Assembly (NCBI RefSeq): GCF_001908725.1
Contig: NZ_CP018725.1
Coordinates: forward strand, 2,721,001 to 2,785,000
Source: Xanthomonas vesicatoria ATCC 35937
GTDB lineage: Bacteria; Pseudomonadota; Gammaproteobacteria; Xanthomonadales; Xanthomonadaceae
Direction of reading: 5' to 3'
Length of the DNA: 64,000 nucleotides
Under the pieces are notes generated by a model, which saw only the letters and a program-made list of their open reading frames with translations, was not told where the DNA came from and did not search any database. The position numbers and the translations under genes were made by a program. Positions 34,013-43,807 of the stretch are shown here, in pieces (position 1 is the first letter of the stretch; each line of letters opens with the position of its first letter).

Positions 34013-34993
34013 CTAGCCTGCACGCAGCAGGATCTTGCCGCGGCGGCTAGGTTCGGCGCTTGCGGCTGCCGCTTTTGCGGCGTCTTCCAGATCGAACACC
34101 GCTTCCACCGGCAGGGCCAGGCTGCCATCGACGGCGGCCTTGAGCAGCTCGCCGATCATGCGGCGCTTGTCCTCGGGTTTTGTGGCTTGCATGACCTTGC
34201 TGCCCCAGAAACCGCGCACGGTGGCCTGCTTGAAGATCACATCGCCACTGGAGATCTGCAGCGGCTCGCCGGTCATCGAACCAAACGACACCAGCTCGCC
34301 ACCTTCGGCAAGCAGACCCATCAGCTCACCAGCCGCACTTCCGGCGACCGAGTCGACGGCGCGAATGATCGGCGCATCGCCGGCCAGCGCGCGTACTTTG
34401 TCTTGCCAGTGATCCTGCGCGGTGGACACGGCGTTGCCGATGCCCAGCGCCTTGAGTTCGTCCACGCCCGCATCGCGACGGACCAGGTTGATCACGTTGA
34501 TGCCGCGCGCGGCGGCGAGCATGGCCACGGTCTTGCCGACCGCGCCGTTGGCGGTGTTCTGCACGATCCAGTCGCCTTTTTCCACGCGAAGGAATTCGAT
34601 CAGCATCAGGGCGCTCAGTGGCATGGCGATCAACTGGCAGCCGCGTTCGTCGTCCAGCGCGGCGGGCAGCGGCACCACGCCGGCTGCATCGGCCAGGAAG
34701 TACTCGGCCCAGCTCTCGTGCACGCCGGCAGCGACCACGCGCTGCCCGGTCTGCAGGCCGTTCACGCCTTCGCCCAAGGCGTCGATGACACCGGCGCCTT
34801 CGCTGCCGCCGATCGCCGGCAGCTGTGGCTTGTAGCCGTAGTTGCCGCGCACGGTCCACAGGTCGTGGTTGTGGATGGGCGAGCGGCGCATGGCGATACG
34901 CACCTGCCCCTTACCGGGCTGCGGCACGGGCCGTTCGCCGAGTTCGAGCACCTTGGCGGGATCGCCGAATTGGGTATGGATGGCTGCGCGCAT
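34013..34993 (-). CDS. Medium-chain dehydrogenase/reductase, zinc-free quinone/enoyl reductase type
   Basis: The protein is 326 aa from the ATG at 34993 (MRAAIHTQFGDPAKV), with AGGAGA upstream; earlier in-frame ATGs up to 35038 lack that site. The N-terminal GroES-like domain has SPIHNHDLWTVRGNYGYKP and GGSEGAGVIDALGEGV. The NADPH-binding fold shows WIVQNTANGAVGKTVAMLAA and later AVDSVAGSAAGELMGLLAEGGELVSFG. The Cys ligands for catalytic and structural zinc are absent, so it belongs to the quinone oxidoreductase or MECR-like branch. The substrate is unknown. Confidence 0.82.
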   Translation of the reverse strand: MRAAIHTQFGDPAKVLELGERPVPQPGKGQVRIAMRRSPIHNHDLWTVRGNYGYKPQLPAIGGSEGAGVIDALGEGVNGLQTGQRVVAAGVHESWAEYFLADAAGVVPLPAALDDERGCQLIAMPLSALMLIEFLRVEKGDWIVQNTANGAVGKTVAMLAAARGINVINLVRRDAGVDELKALGIGNAVSTAQDHWQDKVRALAGDAPIIRAVDSVAGSAAGELMGLLAEGGELVSFGSMTGEPLQISSGDVIFKQATVRGFWGSKVMQATKPEDKRRMIGELLKAAVDGSLALPVEAVFDLEDAAKAAAASAEPSRRGKILLRAG

Positions 34994-35421
34994 GGAATCT
35001 CCTGCCAAACGCATCGGCATTGCGATGCGCTCGATCACTGTGAAAGGTGATCCGATGCTATCTGCCTGCGCGCAAGCGGCCGATGAAACGGGCGCAACCG
35101 TTGTGTGAAGCCTTGCTGCGGCTCGCTGTGTGGTGAGGCGATGTGCTGCATGGCTTCACGGTTGCCTGCAGTCTTACCCATCCGGCGCTGCGCGACACCT
35201 TCTCCCGATGGGAGCAAGATCACCGGGTCATTGCTGAAGGTGTGGTGCCTCGATGCCGCGCTGGTTGTTTCTCTGCGTTGCGCGCGTGTTGTGTCTCTGT
35301 CGCGCTGTCCCACTTCAGCGGCACCACCGCGTTCGGTTTGCTGCCGCTGCCCTGCAGCGCGCGATGTCGCACCGTTTCCCACTCGACCGAACCGGCGGCT
35401 CTTACCGCCACGACAGCTGCC
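34994..35421. other. Intergenic region between the oxidoreductase and plsB
   Basis: This 428-bp stretch shows no supportable gene. Open frames here are extensions of antisense frames to plsB. No convincing terminator or RNA was recognised. Confidence 0.4.
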
Positions 35422-38082
35422 TCACTCCGGCGGCAGCACCACACCCGGCTTGACCGCCTCCGGGCTGACCCGTTCGATGGTGTGGCGCAGTTCGCGGCCG
35501 AGGATGAACTTGGCATCCTTGGCCCATGCATCCAGGCGTTCGTCGAACAGCAACTTGCTGTTCTCGTCCGGCCACACCAGGCGCAGCTCACGCAGTTTCT
35601 GGATGAAGCTGCGGAACAGGGTCTTGTCGAAAAACTCCGGAGCGGCCGGTGCGTACAGCAGGCTCAGACGCTGCGCGGCCTGCTGGCACAGGCTTTCCAG
35701 TTCGCCAGCACCGAGTACGCCGGGGCCGTTCTTCACCAGCACCGAAATGGCGATGTAATAGCGCTCGAATGCCTGCTGCAACGAGTGACCGATGGCGCGC
35801 AGACGGAATACCTCGTCGGTCTGCCCGGTGTTGCGCGTCAGGATGCCGTCGTCGTCGGTGACGTTGAGCAACAGGCCTTCGCGTACGAACATGTCGATGG
35901 TCTGCTCGATGCGCTCGGCAAAACGGTCTTCGCTCCATGGCAGGAACAGCTCGGCCTGCAGGAACGGATAGACCGTACGACCCAGGCGGATCAGACCGGC
36001 GCGGCTCATGCGGCGGTTGTTCTGGAAGCAGCACGCCACCCACGAGGACGCAGTGAACAGGTGCAGCACGTTGTTGCGGAAGTAGCTCAGCAACACCGCG
36101 GTATCGCCGCTGACGCTGAGCACGTCGCCCAGCGGGTGCGACACGCGCGTGAGCACGTTGATCTCTTCGGCGTGGGTGATGATGCGCGCCGGGGTGTGCG
36201 GGGTGACGGTGACGCGGTCCGAATACGGCATTTCCGCCAGCAGCTTCTTGCACAACTCGATCTGCGCAATCAGGTCGGCCTCGCCCATCGCGTGCTTGGG
36301 CGTGGACAGCAGCGCCAACGCCAGCAGGTTGATCGGGTTGACGTCGGCGGCGCAGTTGATGCGGGTCTGGATCTGCGTGGACAAGGTGTCCACCGCCGGT
36401 GCCAGCCAGCTGGGTTTGGCGTCTTCCGGCAGCGGCTCGCCGTCCCAATCCGGGGCGTGCTTGGCCAGTACATCGTTGAGCGCGATCGGTTCACCGAAGT
36501 TCACCACCACCTGGCCGTAGTTCTGCTTGAGCACCTTGGGGATCGACCACAGCAGGCCCCAGATGGATTCCTTCTCCTTCGGCCGGCCGGTGAGCTCGTC
36601 GAGATAGCTGTTGCCTTCCATCAGCTTCTCGTAGCCGATGTACACGGGCTGGAACAGCACCGGCTTGCGCGGCTGGCGCAGGTAGGCACGCAGTGTCATG
36701 GCGATCATGCCGCCCTTGGGCTGCAGCAGACGCCCGGTGCGCGAGCGCCCGCCTTCGACGAAGTATTCGATCGAATAGCCGCCGGCCACCAGCTGCGCGA
36801 CGTATTCGCTCAGCACTGCCGAATACAACGCGTTGCCCTTGATCGAGCGGCGGATGAAGAACGCGCCGCCCTTGCGCAGCAGCGTGCCCACCACCGGCAG
36901 ATTGAGGTTGATGCCGGCCACGATATGCGGCGGCACGATGCCGCGTTCGTACAACAGGTAACTCAGCAGCAGGTAATCCATGTGGCTGCGGTGGCTGGGC
37001 ACGTAGACCACTTCGTGCCCGGGTGCGGCCTGCTTGAGCTTGTCCAGGTGATGCACCAGCACGCCGGCGTAGATGCGGTTCCACACGTGGGTGAGCAGGA
37101 AGCTGGCCGAGCGCACCACCGGGCTGGAATAGTCGGCGGCGATTTCCCAGGCGTAGGCGTGCGCCTTGCGCCAGGCATCGACCGGCTTGGAATTGTCGCG
37201 CTTGGCCTGGATGGCGATGGCTTCGCGTACCGACTCGGCGGCCAGCACCTGGTCCACCAGCAGGCGGCGGGTGGACAGATCCGGCCCGATCACCGCCTCG
37301 CGGATACGCCGGAAATGCGTGCGCAGCACGCGCTGCAATTTGCGCAGGGTGCGCTCGGGCGGCAGGCCTTCGGCCATGGTCTGACGCAGCGAGATCGGCG
37401 GCGCGAAACGCACGATGGTGGTGCGGCCATTGAGCAGCACCGACAGCAGGCGACGGAAGCGGCCGACCAACGCCCAGTTTTCCGAGAACAGCACCGCAAA
37501 CCAGCCGCTCTGCTTGTCCGGCGCGCGGCCGACGAAGATCGACACCGGCACCAGATGCACGTCCAGGTCGGCGCGCACGCGGTGCGCCTGCAGCAACTTG
37601 GCCAGCGAGTCCGAATGGGTCTTGCCACCGCGCTGCTCGGGGATCAGCGAGTTGCTGCTGCTGCGCCGCGATAGCGCCAGATAGGCGCGCTTACGCTCCA
37701 GCGGGTCGCCCGGCAGCGGCACCAGGGGTGAGGGCAGGCCGGCTTCGCGGCAGGCCTTGTCCAGGATCAGCGCATTGGACAGGCCGTAGTCTTCCAGCAC
37801 ATAGACCACCGGCTTGCCGTCGTCATAGCGCCCGGGTTGCTCAGGCTCGATGGTCAGGCTCAACCACGGGTCGGCCAGGCGGCCGAGCAGGCGCGCCCAC
37901 CACGGGCGCTTGGCCTGACGCGCAGTAGCCAGCAGCGCTGCCGGCGCCGCCTCTGGCGTCACAACGGCGGAGGGCGACGACAAGGCAGCCGCACTCGCGC
38001 CGGGGTCGGCAGCGGTAGGGGTGGTCGGGGCAGGCTGGCCGTCTGGAAACGGCAGGGGATTCTGTTCTGGCATCGCGGTCAT
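35422..38082 (-). CDS. plsB: Glycerol-3-phosphate 1-O-acyltransferase
   Basis: The protein is 886 aa, longer than E. coli PlsB (about 800) mainly through a Pro/Ala-rich N-terminus. It acylates sn-glycerol-3-phosphate at the inner membrane, the first step of phospholipid synthesis. The acyltransferase blocks appear in order: VYVPSHRSHMDYLLLSYLL (catalytic His and Asp, around residue 365), KGGAFFIRRS, YFVEGGRSRTGRLL and LFQPVYIGYEKLMEG. The ATG at 38082 overlaps the stop of the upstream lipoprotein gene; an alternative ATG lies at 38073 (MPEQNPLPF). Large antisense open frames over this gene are coding shadows. Confidence 0.95.
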   Translation of the reverse strand: MTAMPEQNPLPFPDGQPAPTTPTAADPGASAAALSSPSAVVTPEAAPAALLATARQAKRPWWARLLGRLADPWLSLTIEPEQPGRYDDGKPVVYVLEDYGLSNALILDKACREAGLPSPLVPLPGDPLERKRAYLALSRRSSSNSLIPEQRGGKTHSDSLAKLLQAHRVRADLDVHLVPVSIFVGRAPDKQSGWFAVLFSENWALVGRFRRLLSVLLNGRTTIVRFAPPISLRQTMAEGLPPERTLRKLQRVLRTHFRRIREAVIGPDLSTRRLLVDQVLAAESVREAIAIQAKRDNSKPVDAWRKAHAYAWEIAADYSSPVVRSASFLLTHVWNRIYAGVLVHHLDKLKQAAPGHEVVYVPSHRSHMDYLLLSYLLYERGIVPPHIVAGINLNLPVVGTLLRKGGAFFIRRSIKGNALYSAVLSEYVAQLVAGGYSIEYFVEGGRSRTGRLLQPKGGMIAMTLRAYLRQPRKPVLFQPVYIGYEKLMEGNSYLDELTGRPKEKESIWGLLWSIPKVLKQNYGQVVVNFGEPIALNDVLAKHAPDWDGEPLPEDAKPSWLAPAVDTLSTQIQTRINCAADVNPINLLALALLSTPKHAMGEADLIAQIELCKKLLAEMPYSDRVTVTPHTPARIITHAEEINVLTRVSHPLGDVLSVSGDTAVLLSYFRNNVLHLFTASSWVACCFQNNRRMSRAGLIRLGRTVYPFLQAELFLPWSEDRFAERIEQTIDMFVREGLLLNVTDDDGILTRNTGQTDEVFRLRAIGHSLQQAFERYYIAISVLVKNGPGVLGAGELESLCQQAAQRLSLLYAPAAPEFFDKTLFRSFIQKLRELRLVWPDENSKLLFDERLDAWAKDAKFILGRELRHTIERVSPEAVKPGVVLPPE

Positions 38083-39062
38083 TATCGCCCAGCCGGGCGT
38101 TGCCCGGCGCCCGTGGCGGGTGCCGGCGGTGCCGGCGCCGTATCGGGAGCTGCCGCAGCGTCAGGTAGGGGCGGAGCCGGCATGGCGTCGAGCAGTGCCT
38201 GGACCTCGTTCTGGGTCTGCTGCTGGTACCAGTGGCCATCGCGCTTGATGAGCGCCACGGTCAGGTCGATGGCATGCGCGGCCAGCGGATACCGCAACCG
38301 CACCTGAGCGCTGTCGCCGTCCTGCTTGATCAACCCGGTGCGCAGCGCATCCAGGCTGGTGTCGATCGACAGGTCGTAGCGCTCCAGCACCTTCTTGCAC
38401 GCTGCCCAGAAAGGTCCCAGCCGGCGCAGGCTTTCCTCCATGCCCAGCCGCTGCAGGTCGGCGTCAGAGGTGATGCCGGTGGCGCGGGCCGCCGCCACCA
38501 GATCGGAGATGCTGGCCTTGGCGCGCGGGCGATCGGCCAGCGGCGCGGTGGCGGCCCAGGCACTCAGCGCGTCGACCAACTGCACGTAATGGGCGCGCTG
38601 CTCGGGCTGGTAATCGCTGCGGCTGCGCAGGTATTGCACGCCGAACTGGCCCAGCGACTGCGCCGCCTGGGCGATGCCGCGCGACTGCCCGGCCAGCTGC
38701 GCGTCAAAGGCCTGCTGCAGTCGGCGCTCGGCATCGGGCGCCGACAACGACCCCAGCAGCGCACCGACTTCATTGGGTAACGGCAACTCGGTCAGCGGCC
38801 AACGGCTGGCACCACTGCGCCAGGCCGCTTCCAGTTGGGTGTATTGCGCAGGCGTTACCCGGATCCGCGCATAGGCGACCAGATCGTTGCGCCGCAGCGG
38901 CAGGGTCATCGACTGCATCGCGGCGGCTGGCTCGGCCTTGGCACCGGGCAAGGGGGCGGCGGTGTCGTTGCGCTGGCAGCCGCCAACGCATAGCGCAGCC
39001 AACAGCATCCACGCGATGGACTGACACCGGCCGGCGCGGACGGTAAATGACGACATGCGCAC
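38082..39062 (-). CDS. Lipoprotein of unknown function upstream of plsB
   Basis: The protein is 326 aa starting MRMSSFTVRAGRCQSIAW, with an alternative ATG two codons later. A lipobox-like VGGC places Cys29 as the lipidated residue. The rest is mostly alpha-helical (LEAAWRSGASRWPLTELPLP, AERRLQQAFDAQLAG, ADLQRLGMEESLRRLGPFW), ending in a Pro/Ala-rich tail from about residue 300. The domain LIKRDGHWYQQQTQNEVQALL is typical of conserved envelope proteins of Xanthomonadaceae. The stop overlaps the plsB start, so the two are translationally coupled. I do not recognise a named family. Confidence 0.7.
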   Translation of the reverse strand: MRMSSFTVRAGRCQSIAWMLLAALCVGGCQRNDTAAPLPGAKAEPAAAMQSMTLPLRRNDLVAYARIRVTPAQYTQLEAAWRSGASRWPLTELPLPNEVGALLGSLSAPDAERRLQQAFDAQLAGQSRGIAQAAQSLGQFGVQYLRSRSDYQPEQRAHYVQLVDALSAWAATAPLADRPRAKASISDLVAAARATGITSDADLQRLGMEESLRRLGPFWAACKKVLERYDLSIDTSLDALRTGLIKQDGDSAQVRLRYPLAAHAIDLTVALIKRDGHWYQQQTQNEVQALLDAMPAPPLPDAAAAPDTAPAPPAPATGAGQRPAGR

Positions 39063-39462
39063 GATGTTCCCCTGATCGATCGGCGCATCTTGCTGTCTGA
39101 ATGCATCGGCGGCAAGGCGCAGCTCGCCCGTGCGCCCCGGTATGGTCCGAAGATGTTACGTTTTCGTAGTTTCCCGCACGATGTCAGCCGGTGTCCGACA
39201 TTGGCTGCTGTTGTCTCATTCGGACAACTTTGTCCACGCATCAGGTCGCAGCCCTTGTCCCAGCTATGTTTGACCGAATGGTGCAGCGCATCATGTAAGC
39301 GCTTGCAGTTCCTGCTAGCGTGCGCGCCATCTCGCTTCGAGGTCGCCATCGGATGGGGCCGATGACATTCATGAGCCTGTGCGACACGAACGTTCTGCGC
39401 CAGCGGACCGTGCGCCCTGTGCGGGCGTGCGGTCGCCACCGCCTTGTTTTGGAGAAAGCCCC
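39063..39462. promoter_or_regulatory. Divergent promoter region upstream of the LacI regulator
   Basis: This 400-bp gene-free region lies between the plsB-side lipoprotein and lacI. It contains one LacI-type palindrome (39294-39307) and a ribosome site GGAGAAAG just before lacI. It is noticeably less GC-rich between about 39150 and 39310. Confidence 0.6.
39294..39307 (+). promoter_or_regulatory. LacI-type operator candidate upstream of lacI
   Basis: TGTAAGCGCTTGCA is a near-perfect 14-bp palindrome with the central CG typical of LacI/GalR operators (six of seven pairs match). It lies 156 bp upstream of the lacI ATG and differs from the xyl-box, so it probably binds the adjacent regulator. 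Confidence 0.55.
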
Positions 39463-40515
39463 ATGAGTCGGCCCCGTTCGGAAGGCGGCAGCGTCACCAT
39501 CAAGGATGTGGCGCGCGAGGCGCAGGTGTCGGTGGCCACGGTGTCGCGCACCATGAACGGGCATCAGCATGTGGCTGAGTCGGTGCGCGAGCGCGTACTG
39601 CAAGTGGCGCGGGCACTGAATTACATCCCCCATCACGCTGCGCGCAGCCTGAGCAGCCGTCGCACCCATACCATCGGTGTGGTACTGCCGGATTTGCATG
39701 GCGAGTTCTTTTCCGAATTGATTCGCGGCATCGATCAGGTGGCGCGCGACCAGGGCTACCACTTACTGGTATCCAGTTCGCACGGCGACCCGCAGGCGCA
39801 GCGTCGCGCACTCGAGCGCCTACCTGGGCGCGTGGACGGCGTGGTGGTGATGTCGCCGTCGCTGGGAGATTCGGGCGTGCATGAAGACGCATTGCCTGGC
39901 GGCCTGCCGGCGGTACTGCTCAACTGCGCCGGCAGCGCCAGCCAGCGCCCGGTGCTCAATGTCGACAACTACGGCGGCGCGCGGGTGATGACACGCCACC
40001 TGCGCGACAGCGGCCACCGCCGCATCGCCTTCATCGCCGGCCCTGACGACAACTTCGACGCGCACGAGCGCCTGCGTGGCTATCGCGACGAGTTGGCGCT
40101 GGACGCGGATGCGCAGCCGTGGGTGTTGCCCGGTAACTTTGACGAAGAATCCGGCTACCGCGCCGGCCAGGTGCTGGCACAGGACGCACGCCCGGATGCG
40201 GTGTTTGCTGCCAACGACATGATGGCGCTGGGCTGCCTGTTCGCGCTTGGCCATGCCGGGTTGAAGGTGCCGCACGACATCGCGCTGGCCGGCTTCGACG
40301 ATGTGCCGATGGCGCGTTACGTGCTGCCCGCGCTGACCACCATGCGCGTGGATATTGCAGGGCTCGGCGCCCGCGCGTTGCGCCTGCTGTTGGGGCAGCA
40401 GTTGGTGGATGCGCCGGCGCCGGCTGCCGATGCCGCGCCGCCGGCGTTTTCGGAAATGGTGCCAGAGCTGATTGTGCGTGCGTCCAGTGCCCCACGTGGC
40501 GCATCCGACGGTTAA
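39463..40515 (+). CDS. LacI/GalR-family transcriptional regulator
   Basis: The protein is 350 aa from the ATG at 39463 (MSRPRSEGGSV), supported by GGAGAAAG; an in-frame extension upstream to 39379 looks non-coding. The helix-turn-helix and hinge are TIKDVAREAQVSVATVSRTM followed by LNYIPHHAARSLSSRRT. The periplasmic-binding-like sensor domain includes IGVVLPDLHGEFFSELIRGI, LNVDNYGGARVMTRHL, AVFAANDMMALGCLFAL and IALAGFDDVPMARYVLPALT. Members bind a sugar and release DNA. It stands directly upstream of the two receptors and the halogenase-like gene, so it is the likely local repressor. Confidence 0.93.
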   Translation: MSRPRSEGGSVTIKDVAREAQVSVATVSRTMNGHQHVAESVRERVLQVARALNYIPHHAARSLSSRRTHTIGVVLPDLHGEFFSELIRGIDQVARDQGYHLLVSSSHGDPQAQRRALERLPGRVDGVVVMSPSLGDSGVHEDALPGGLPAVLLNCAGSASQRPVLNVDNYGGARVMTRHLRDSGHRRIAFIAGPDDNFDAHERLRGYRDELALDADAQPWVLPGNFDEESGYRAGQVLAQDARPDAVFAANDMMALGCLFALGHAGLKVPHDIALAGFDDVPMARYVLPALTTMRVDIAGLGARALRLLLGQQLVDAPAPAADAAPPAFSEMVPELIVRASSAPRGASDG

Positions 40516-40546
40516 ACACTGCGCCATCTCGCATCTTCACTAATTA

Positions 40547-40573
40547 TTTACACTTTCTTATGTTTTTTATAAC
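40547..40573 (+). promoter_or_regulatory. Candidate promoter for the first receptor
   Basis: An AT-rich block in otherwise GC-rich DNA holds TTTACA (40547-40552) and TATAAC (40568-40573). The 15-bp spacing is short of the ideal 17. It lies about 106 bp upstream of the receptor ATG. Confidence 0.4.
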
Positions 40574-40678
40574 GCCTGCCGCTCGTTTGTTGCCGCTCTG
40601 TCGTCCTTGAAAAACGCATCACCCGCGCCACGCCGACCACTTTGCCGGTACGCGCCTGACCCCTGGGAGGGGGAAGTC

Positions 40679-43600
40679 ATGAAGACCTACCGCACTGTGT
40701 CCACCCTGCCGGCCCGCAGCTTGCTGTGCTGCGCGCTCGCCGCTTCGTTGTTGTCCGCCGCGCCGGCGATGGCCCAGTCCAGCAACGCGACCTTGCGCGG
40801 GCAGGTCGCCACCTCCCAGGCAGGCACCACCGTGACCGCGACCAACGTCGCCAGCGGCGCAGTGCGACGGGCGACCACCGGTGCGGACGGCACCTATGCG
40901 CTGGTCGGCCTGCCGCCGGGCACCTACAAGGTGGATGCCGGCCCAGGTACCGAGAAAACCGTGACCCTGTCGGTGGCTTCGTCGGTCAGCCTGGATCTGG
41001 GCGGCGGTGGCGATGCAACGGCGGCACCTGCGGGCGATGCCACCACGCTGGACGCGGTGCAGGTCACCGCCACCACGCTGCAGGAGGTCAAAACCTCCGA
41101 GGTGGGCACCAACATCTCGCTCAAGCAGATCAACACGGTGCCGCAGCTGACGCGCAACTTCCTGGAATTCGCCGACACCGTGCCGGGCATGCAGTTCGAG
41201 ACCGATGCCAACGGCAACAGCCGCATCCGCGGCGGTGCGCAGGCCAGCTCGGCAGTCAACGTCTATATCGATGGCGTGGGCCAGAAGAGCTACCTGTTCG
41301 GTGGCGTCTCCGGCCAGCAGCAGAGCGCGGGCAACCCGTTCCCGCAGTTGGCGATCGGCGAGTACAAGGTCATCACCTCCAACTACAAGGCCGAGTTTGA
41401 CCAGGTGGGGTCGGCGGCGATCGTGGCGTCCACCAAATCTGGTGGTAACGAATTCCACGGCGAGATCTTCGGGCGCACCACCAACACCGATTTCCGCGCG
41501 CGCCAGGCCGACGAGCGTGCCGGCGCGCCCAATGCCGACGGCAACAAGCGCAAGACCCACCAGGACGAATACGGCTTTGCACTGAGCGGGCCGATCGTCA
41601 AGGACAAGGCGCATTTCTTCTTCAGCTACGAAGGCAAGGGCTTTGAGGTCTCGGCCAACCCGGTCGCGGTGCCGGACGCCTTCAGCGCACTGAGCGACGA
41701 TTTGCCGGCCGGCGTGCAGAGCCGTCTGGGCTCGGTCACCCGTCCGTTCAACGAAGACCTGTACTTCGGCAAGATCGACTGGGACATCGGCGACAACGAT
41801 CGCCTGGAGCTCACCGCCAAGGTGCGCGACGAAGAAAGTCGCGACAGCGTGGGCGACCAGAACACCGCCATCGCCGCCAAGACCAATCTCAATTCCGAAG
41901 AACGCTACGACCTGCGCTGGCAGCATTTCGGCGAAAACTACGTCAACGAAGCGCGGGTGTCGTACGAGGACGTCTTGTTCAACCCGACCGCCTACACCAT
42001 CGGCAGCCAGACCGTGTACACGCGCGGCACCGCTGAAGACGATGTGTTGCTCAACGACGACGCCACCAGCGGCCTGGCGATCCAGCGCAAGGGCCAGAAA
42101 GGACCCAGCTTCCAGAACGACCTGACCTTCAACAACATCGAGTGGCACGGCAGTCACGTCATCAAGATGGGCGTGAAGTACAAGGAAGTGGAACTGACGC
42201 AGAGCGAAAATTCTGCGGCCAACCCGTCGTTCTACTACGCGGTGGCCGATGGTGCTGGCACCGCGCCCATTCCCTATCAGGTGCGCTTCAATCTGCCGTT
42301 TGCCGGCGCCGCGCCGTCGGTGACCACCACCAGCAAACAGCTGGGCCTGTACCTGCAGGACGACTGGGACGTCAACGACAAGCTGCAGTTGAACATTGGC
42401 GTGCGCTGGGATGGCGAAAAGATTCCGTCCTACCTGGACAACGTGACCCCGCCGGAAGTGATCGCCGCCTTGAACGGCCCGGGCACCGACCCGGCGGTCA
42501 GCGCCACCTATGCCGAACAACTGGCCAAGGGTGGCGTGAACATCAACGACTACATCAGCAACGGCCGTAATCGCAAACAGGACAACAACAACTTCGCGCC
42601 GCGCCTTGGTTTTTCCTATGACTTCCGTGGTGACGAATCGCTGGTGCTGTTCGGCGGTGCCGGGCGCAGCTACGACCGCAACCTGTTCGACATCATGGGC
42701 CTGGAGCAGGTCAAGTCGGCGCTGTCGCAGTACACCGTCCGCTTTGTCGAATCCTCCGGTTGCACGCCGGCGCCGGGCACCTGCACCAACTTCAATCCAT
42801 CTTTTGTCAGCAACCCGGACAGTTTGAGCGGTTTGGTCGATGCGCGTGTGCGCAACGGCGAGATCGACCTGCTCAACAACGATTTGAAGACGCCGTATTC
42901 GGACCAGTATTCAATCGGCCTGCGCACACGCGTGGGCGAGTGGAGCAACTCGGGTACGGTGTCCTACATCCATAGCAAGGACGGCTTGATCCTGACCCTT
43001 GGCAATCGCTATCCCAATGGCGATTTCTTCCAGGCCGGTGCGCAGCCGTGGACCCAGTCACCGGCGGGCTTCGGCAACCTGATCATCGGCAACAACGGGG
43101 TCGAAACCAAGACCGCGCAGTTGCTGTTGTCCACCGACAAGGCCTACACCAAGGAAAGCGGCTGGGGCCTGACCGCGGCGTACACGTTCTCGCGCGCACG
43201 CGGCAACCGCGGCAACGACGATCAGTACGGCTTCGATGCAGCCACGATCGCCAACTACCCGTTCCTTGATCTGAACTCGGTACCGCGCCATCGACTGGTG
43301 GTCACCGGGATCTACGATCTGTTCTGGGGCATCAGCGCCTCGGCCAAGTTGACGCTGGCCACGGTAGCGCCGCGCAACGAGGCGGTGTCGTTCGACCAGT
43401 ACGGCGGCCCGAGCTCGGACAACATCCGCATCGTGTCGGTGGACGCACCCGGTGGCAAGTTCCTGGCCGGCGGCGACATCTTCGGCACGCGCCAGTTGGA
43501 TCTGTCGTTGTCCAAGGACATGCATGTCACCGACGCACTCACCGTGCAGGTGCGCGGCGATCTGATCAATGCGTTGAACTTCCGCAACTACGATCAGTAC

Positions 43601-43714
43601 GCCATCGACTGGGGCGATGCCGGCGTGTACAACCCGCGCGTGAGCATCAACCAGTACGGCGCGATTTCCACCCCGCCGCGCACCCTGTTCTTGAGCGCCC
43701 GCATTATCTGGTAA
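40679..43714 (+). CDS. Oar-like TonB-dependent receptor, first of a tandem pair
   Basis: The protein is 1011 aa from the ATG at 40679, behind a very strong ribosome site (GGGAGGGGGAAG). The signal peptide MKTYRTVSTLPARSLLCCAL...AMAQ is followed by a carboxypeptidase-regulatory-like beta domain (about 35-110; SNATLRGQVATSQAG, GLPPGTYKVDAG). The plug comes next (EVGTNISLKQINTVPQLTRN, YIDGVGQKSYLFG, YKVITSNYKAEFDQVG), then a long barrel ending in FLSARIIW. The layout matches Oar-type transporters rather than siderophore receptors. It is paralogous to the next gene over its whole length. The ligand is unknown; the LacI gene upstream suggests a carbohydrate. Confidence 0.9.
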   Translation: MKTYRTVSTLPARSLLCCALAASLLSAAPAMAQSSNATLRGQVATSQAGTTVTATNVASGAVRRATTGADGTYALVGLPPGTYKVDAGPGTEKTVTLSVASSVSLDLGGGGDATAAPAGDATTLDAVQVTATTLQEVKTSEVGTNISLKQINTVPQLTRNFLEFADTVPGMQFETDANGNSRIRGGAQASSAVNVYIDGVGQKSYLFGGVSGQQQSAGNPFPQLAIGEYKVITSNYKAEFDQVGSAAIVASTKSGGNEFHGEIFGRTTNTDFRARQADERAGAPNADGNKRKTHQDEYGFALSGPIVKDKAHFFFSYEGKGFEVSANPVAVPDAFSALSDDLPAGVQSRLGSVTRPFNEDLYFGKIDWDIGDNDRLELTAKVRDEESRDSVGDQNTAIAAKTNLNSEERYDLRWQHFGENYVNEARVSYEDVLFNPTAYTIGSQTVYTRGTAEDDVLLNDDATSGLAIQRKGQKGPSFQNDLTFNNIEWHGSHVIKMGVKYKEVELTQSENSAANPSFYYAVADGAGTAPIPYQVRFNLPFAGAAPSVTTTSKQLGLYLQDDWDVNDKLQLNIGVRWDGEKIPSYLDNVTPPEVIAALNGPGTDPAVSATYAEQLAKGGVNINDYISNGRNRKQDNNNFAPRLGFSYDFRGDESLVLFGGAGRSYDRNLFDIMGLEQVKSALSQYTVRFVESSGCTPAPGTCTNFNPSFVSNPDSLSGLVDARVRNGEIDLLNNDLKTPYSDQYSIGLRTRVGEWSNSGTVSYIHSKDGLILTLGNRYPNGDFFQAGAQPWTQSPAGFGNLIIGNNGVETKTAQLLLSTDKAYTKESGWGLTAAYTFSRARGNRGNDDQYGFDAATIANYPFLDLNSVPRHRLVVTGIYDLFWGISASAKLTLATVAPRNEAVSFDQYGGPSSDNIRIVSVDAPGGKFLAGGDIFGTRQLDLSLSKDMHVTDALTVQVRGDLINALNFRNYDQYAIDWGDAGVYNPRVSINQYGAISTPPRTLFLSARIIW

Positions 43715-43725
43715 GCCGGCCCTGC

Positions 43726-43750
43726 GTCTGCAACACCGGCTGTTGCAGAC
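43726..43750 (+). terminator. Hairpin after the first receptor gene
   Basis: Arms GTCTGCAACA and TGTTGCAGAC form a perfect 10-bp stem with loop CCGGC, starting 12 bases after the stop. The following CGCGGGTTTT has only a short T run. It is a likely intrinsic or partial terminator. Confidence 0.65.
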
Positions 43751-43807
43751 CGCGGGTTTTGCATGCTTGTGTCTTCCTGCGCACGGAAATGGTGACGTCT
43801 TGGACTG

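Noticed and set aside
35143..37674. 843-codon open frame antisense to plsB
   Set aside because: Composition is rich in His, Gln and Arg as expected from reading the complementary strand; no domain is recognised and plsB motifs are clear.
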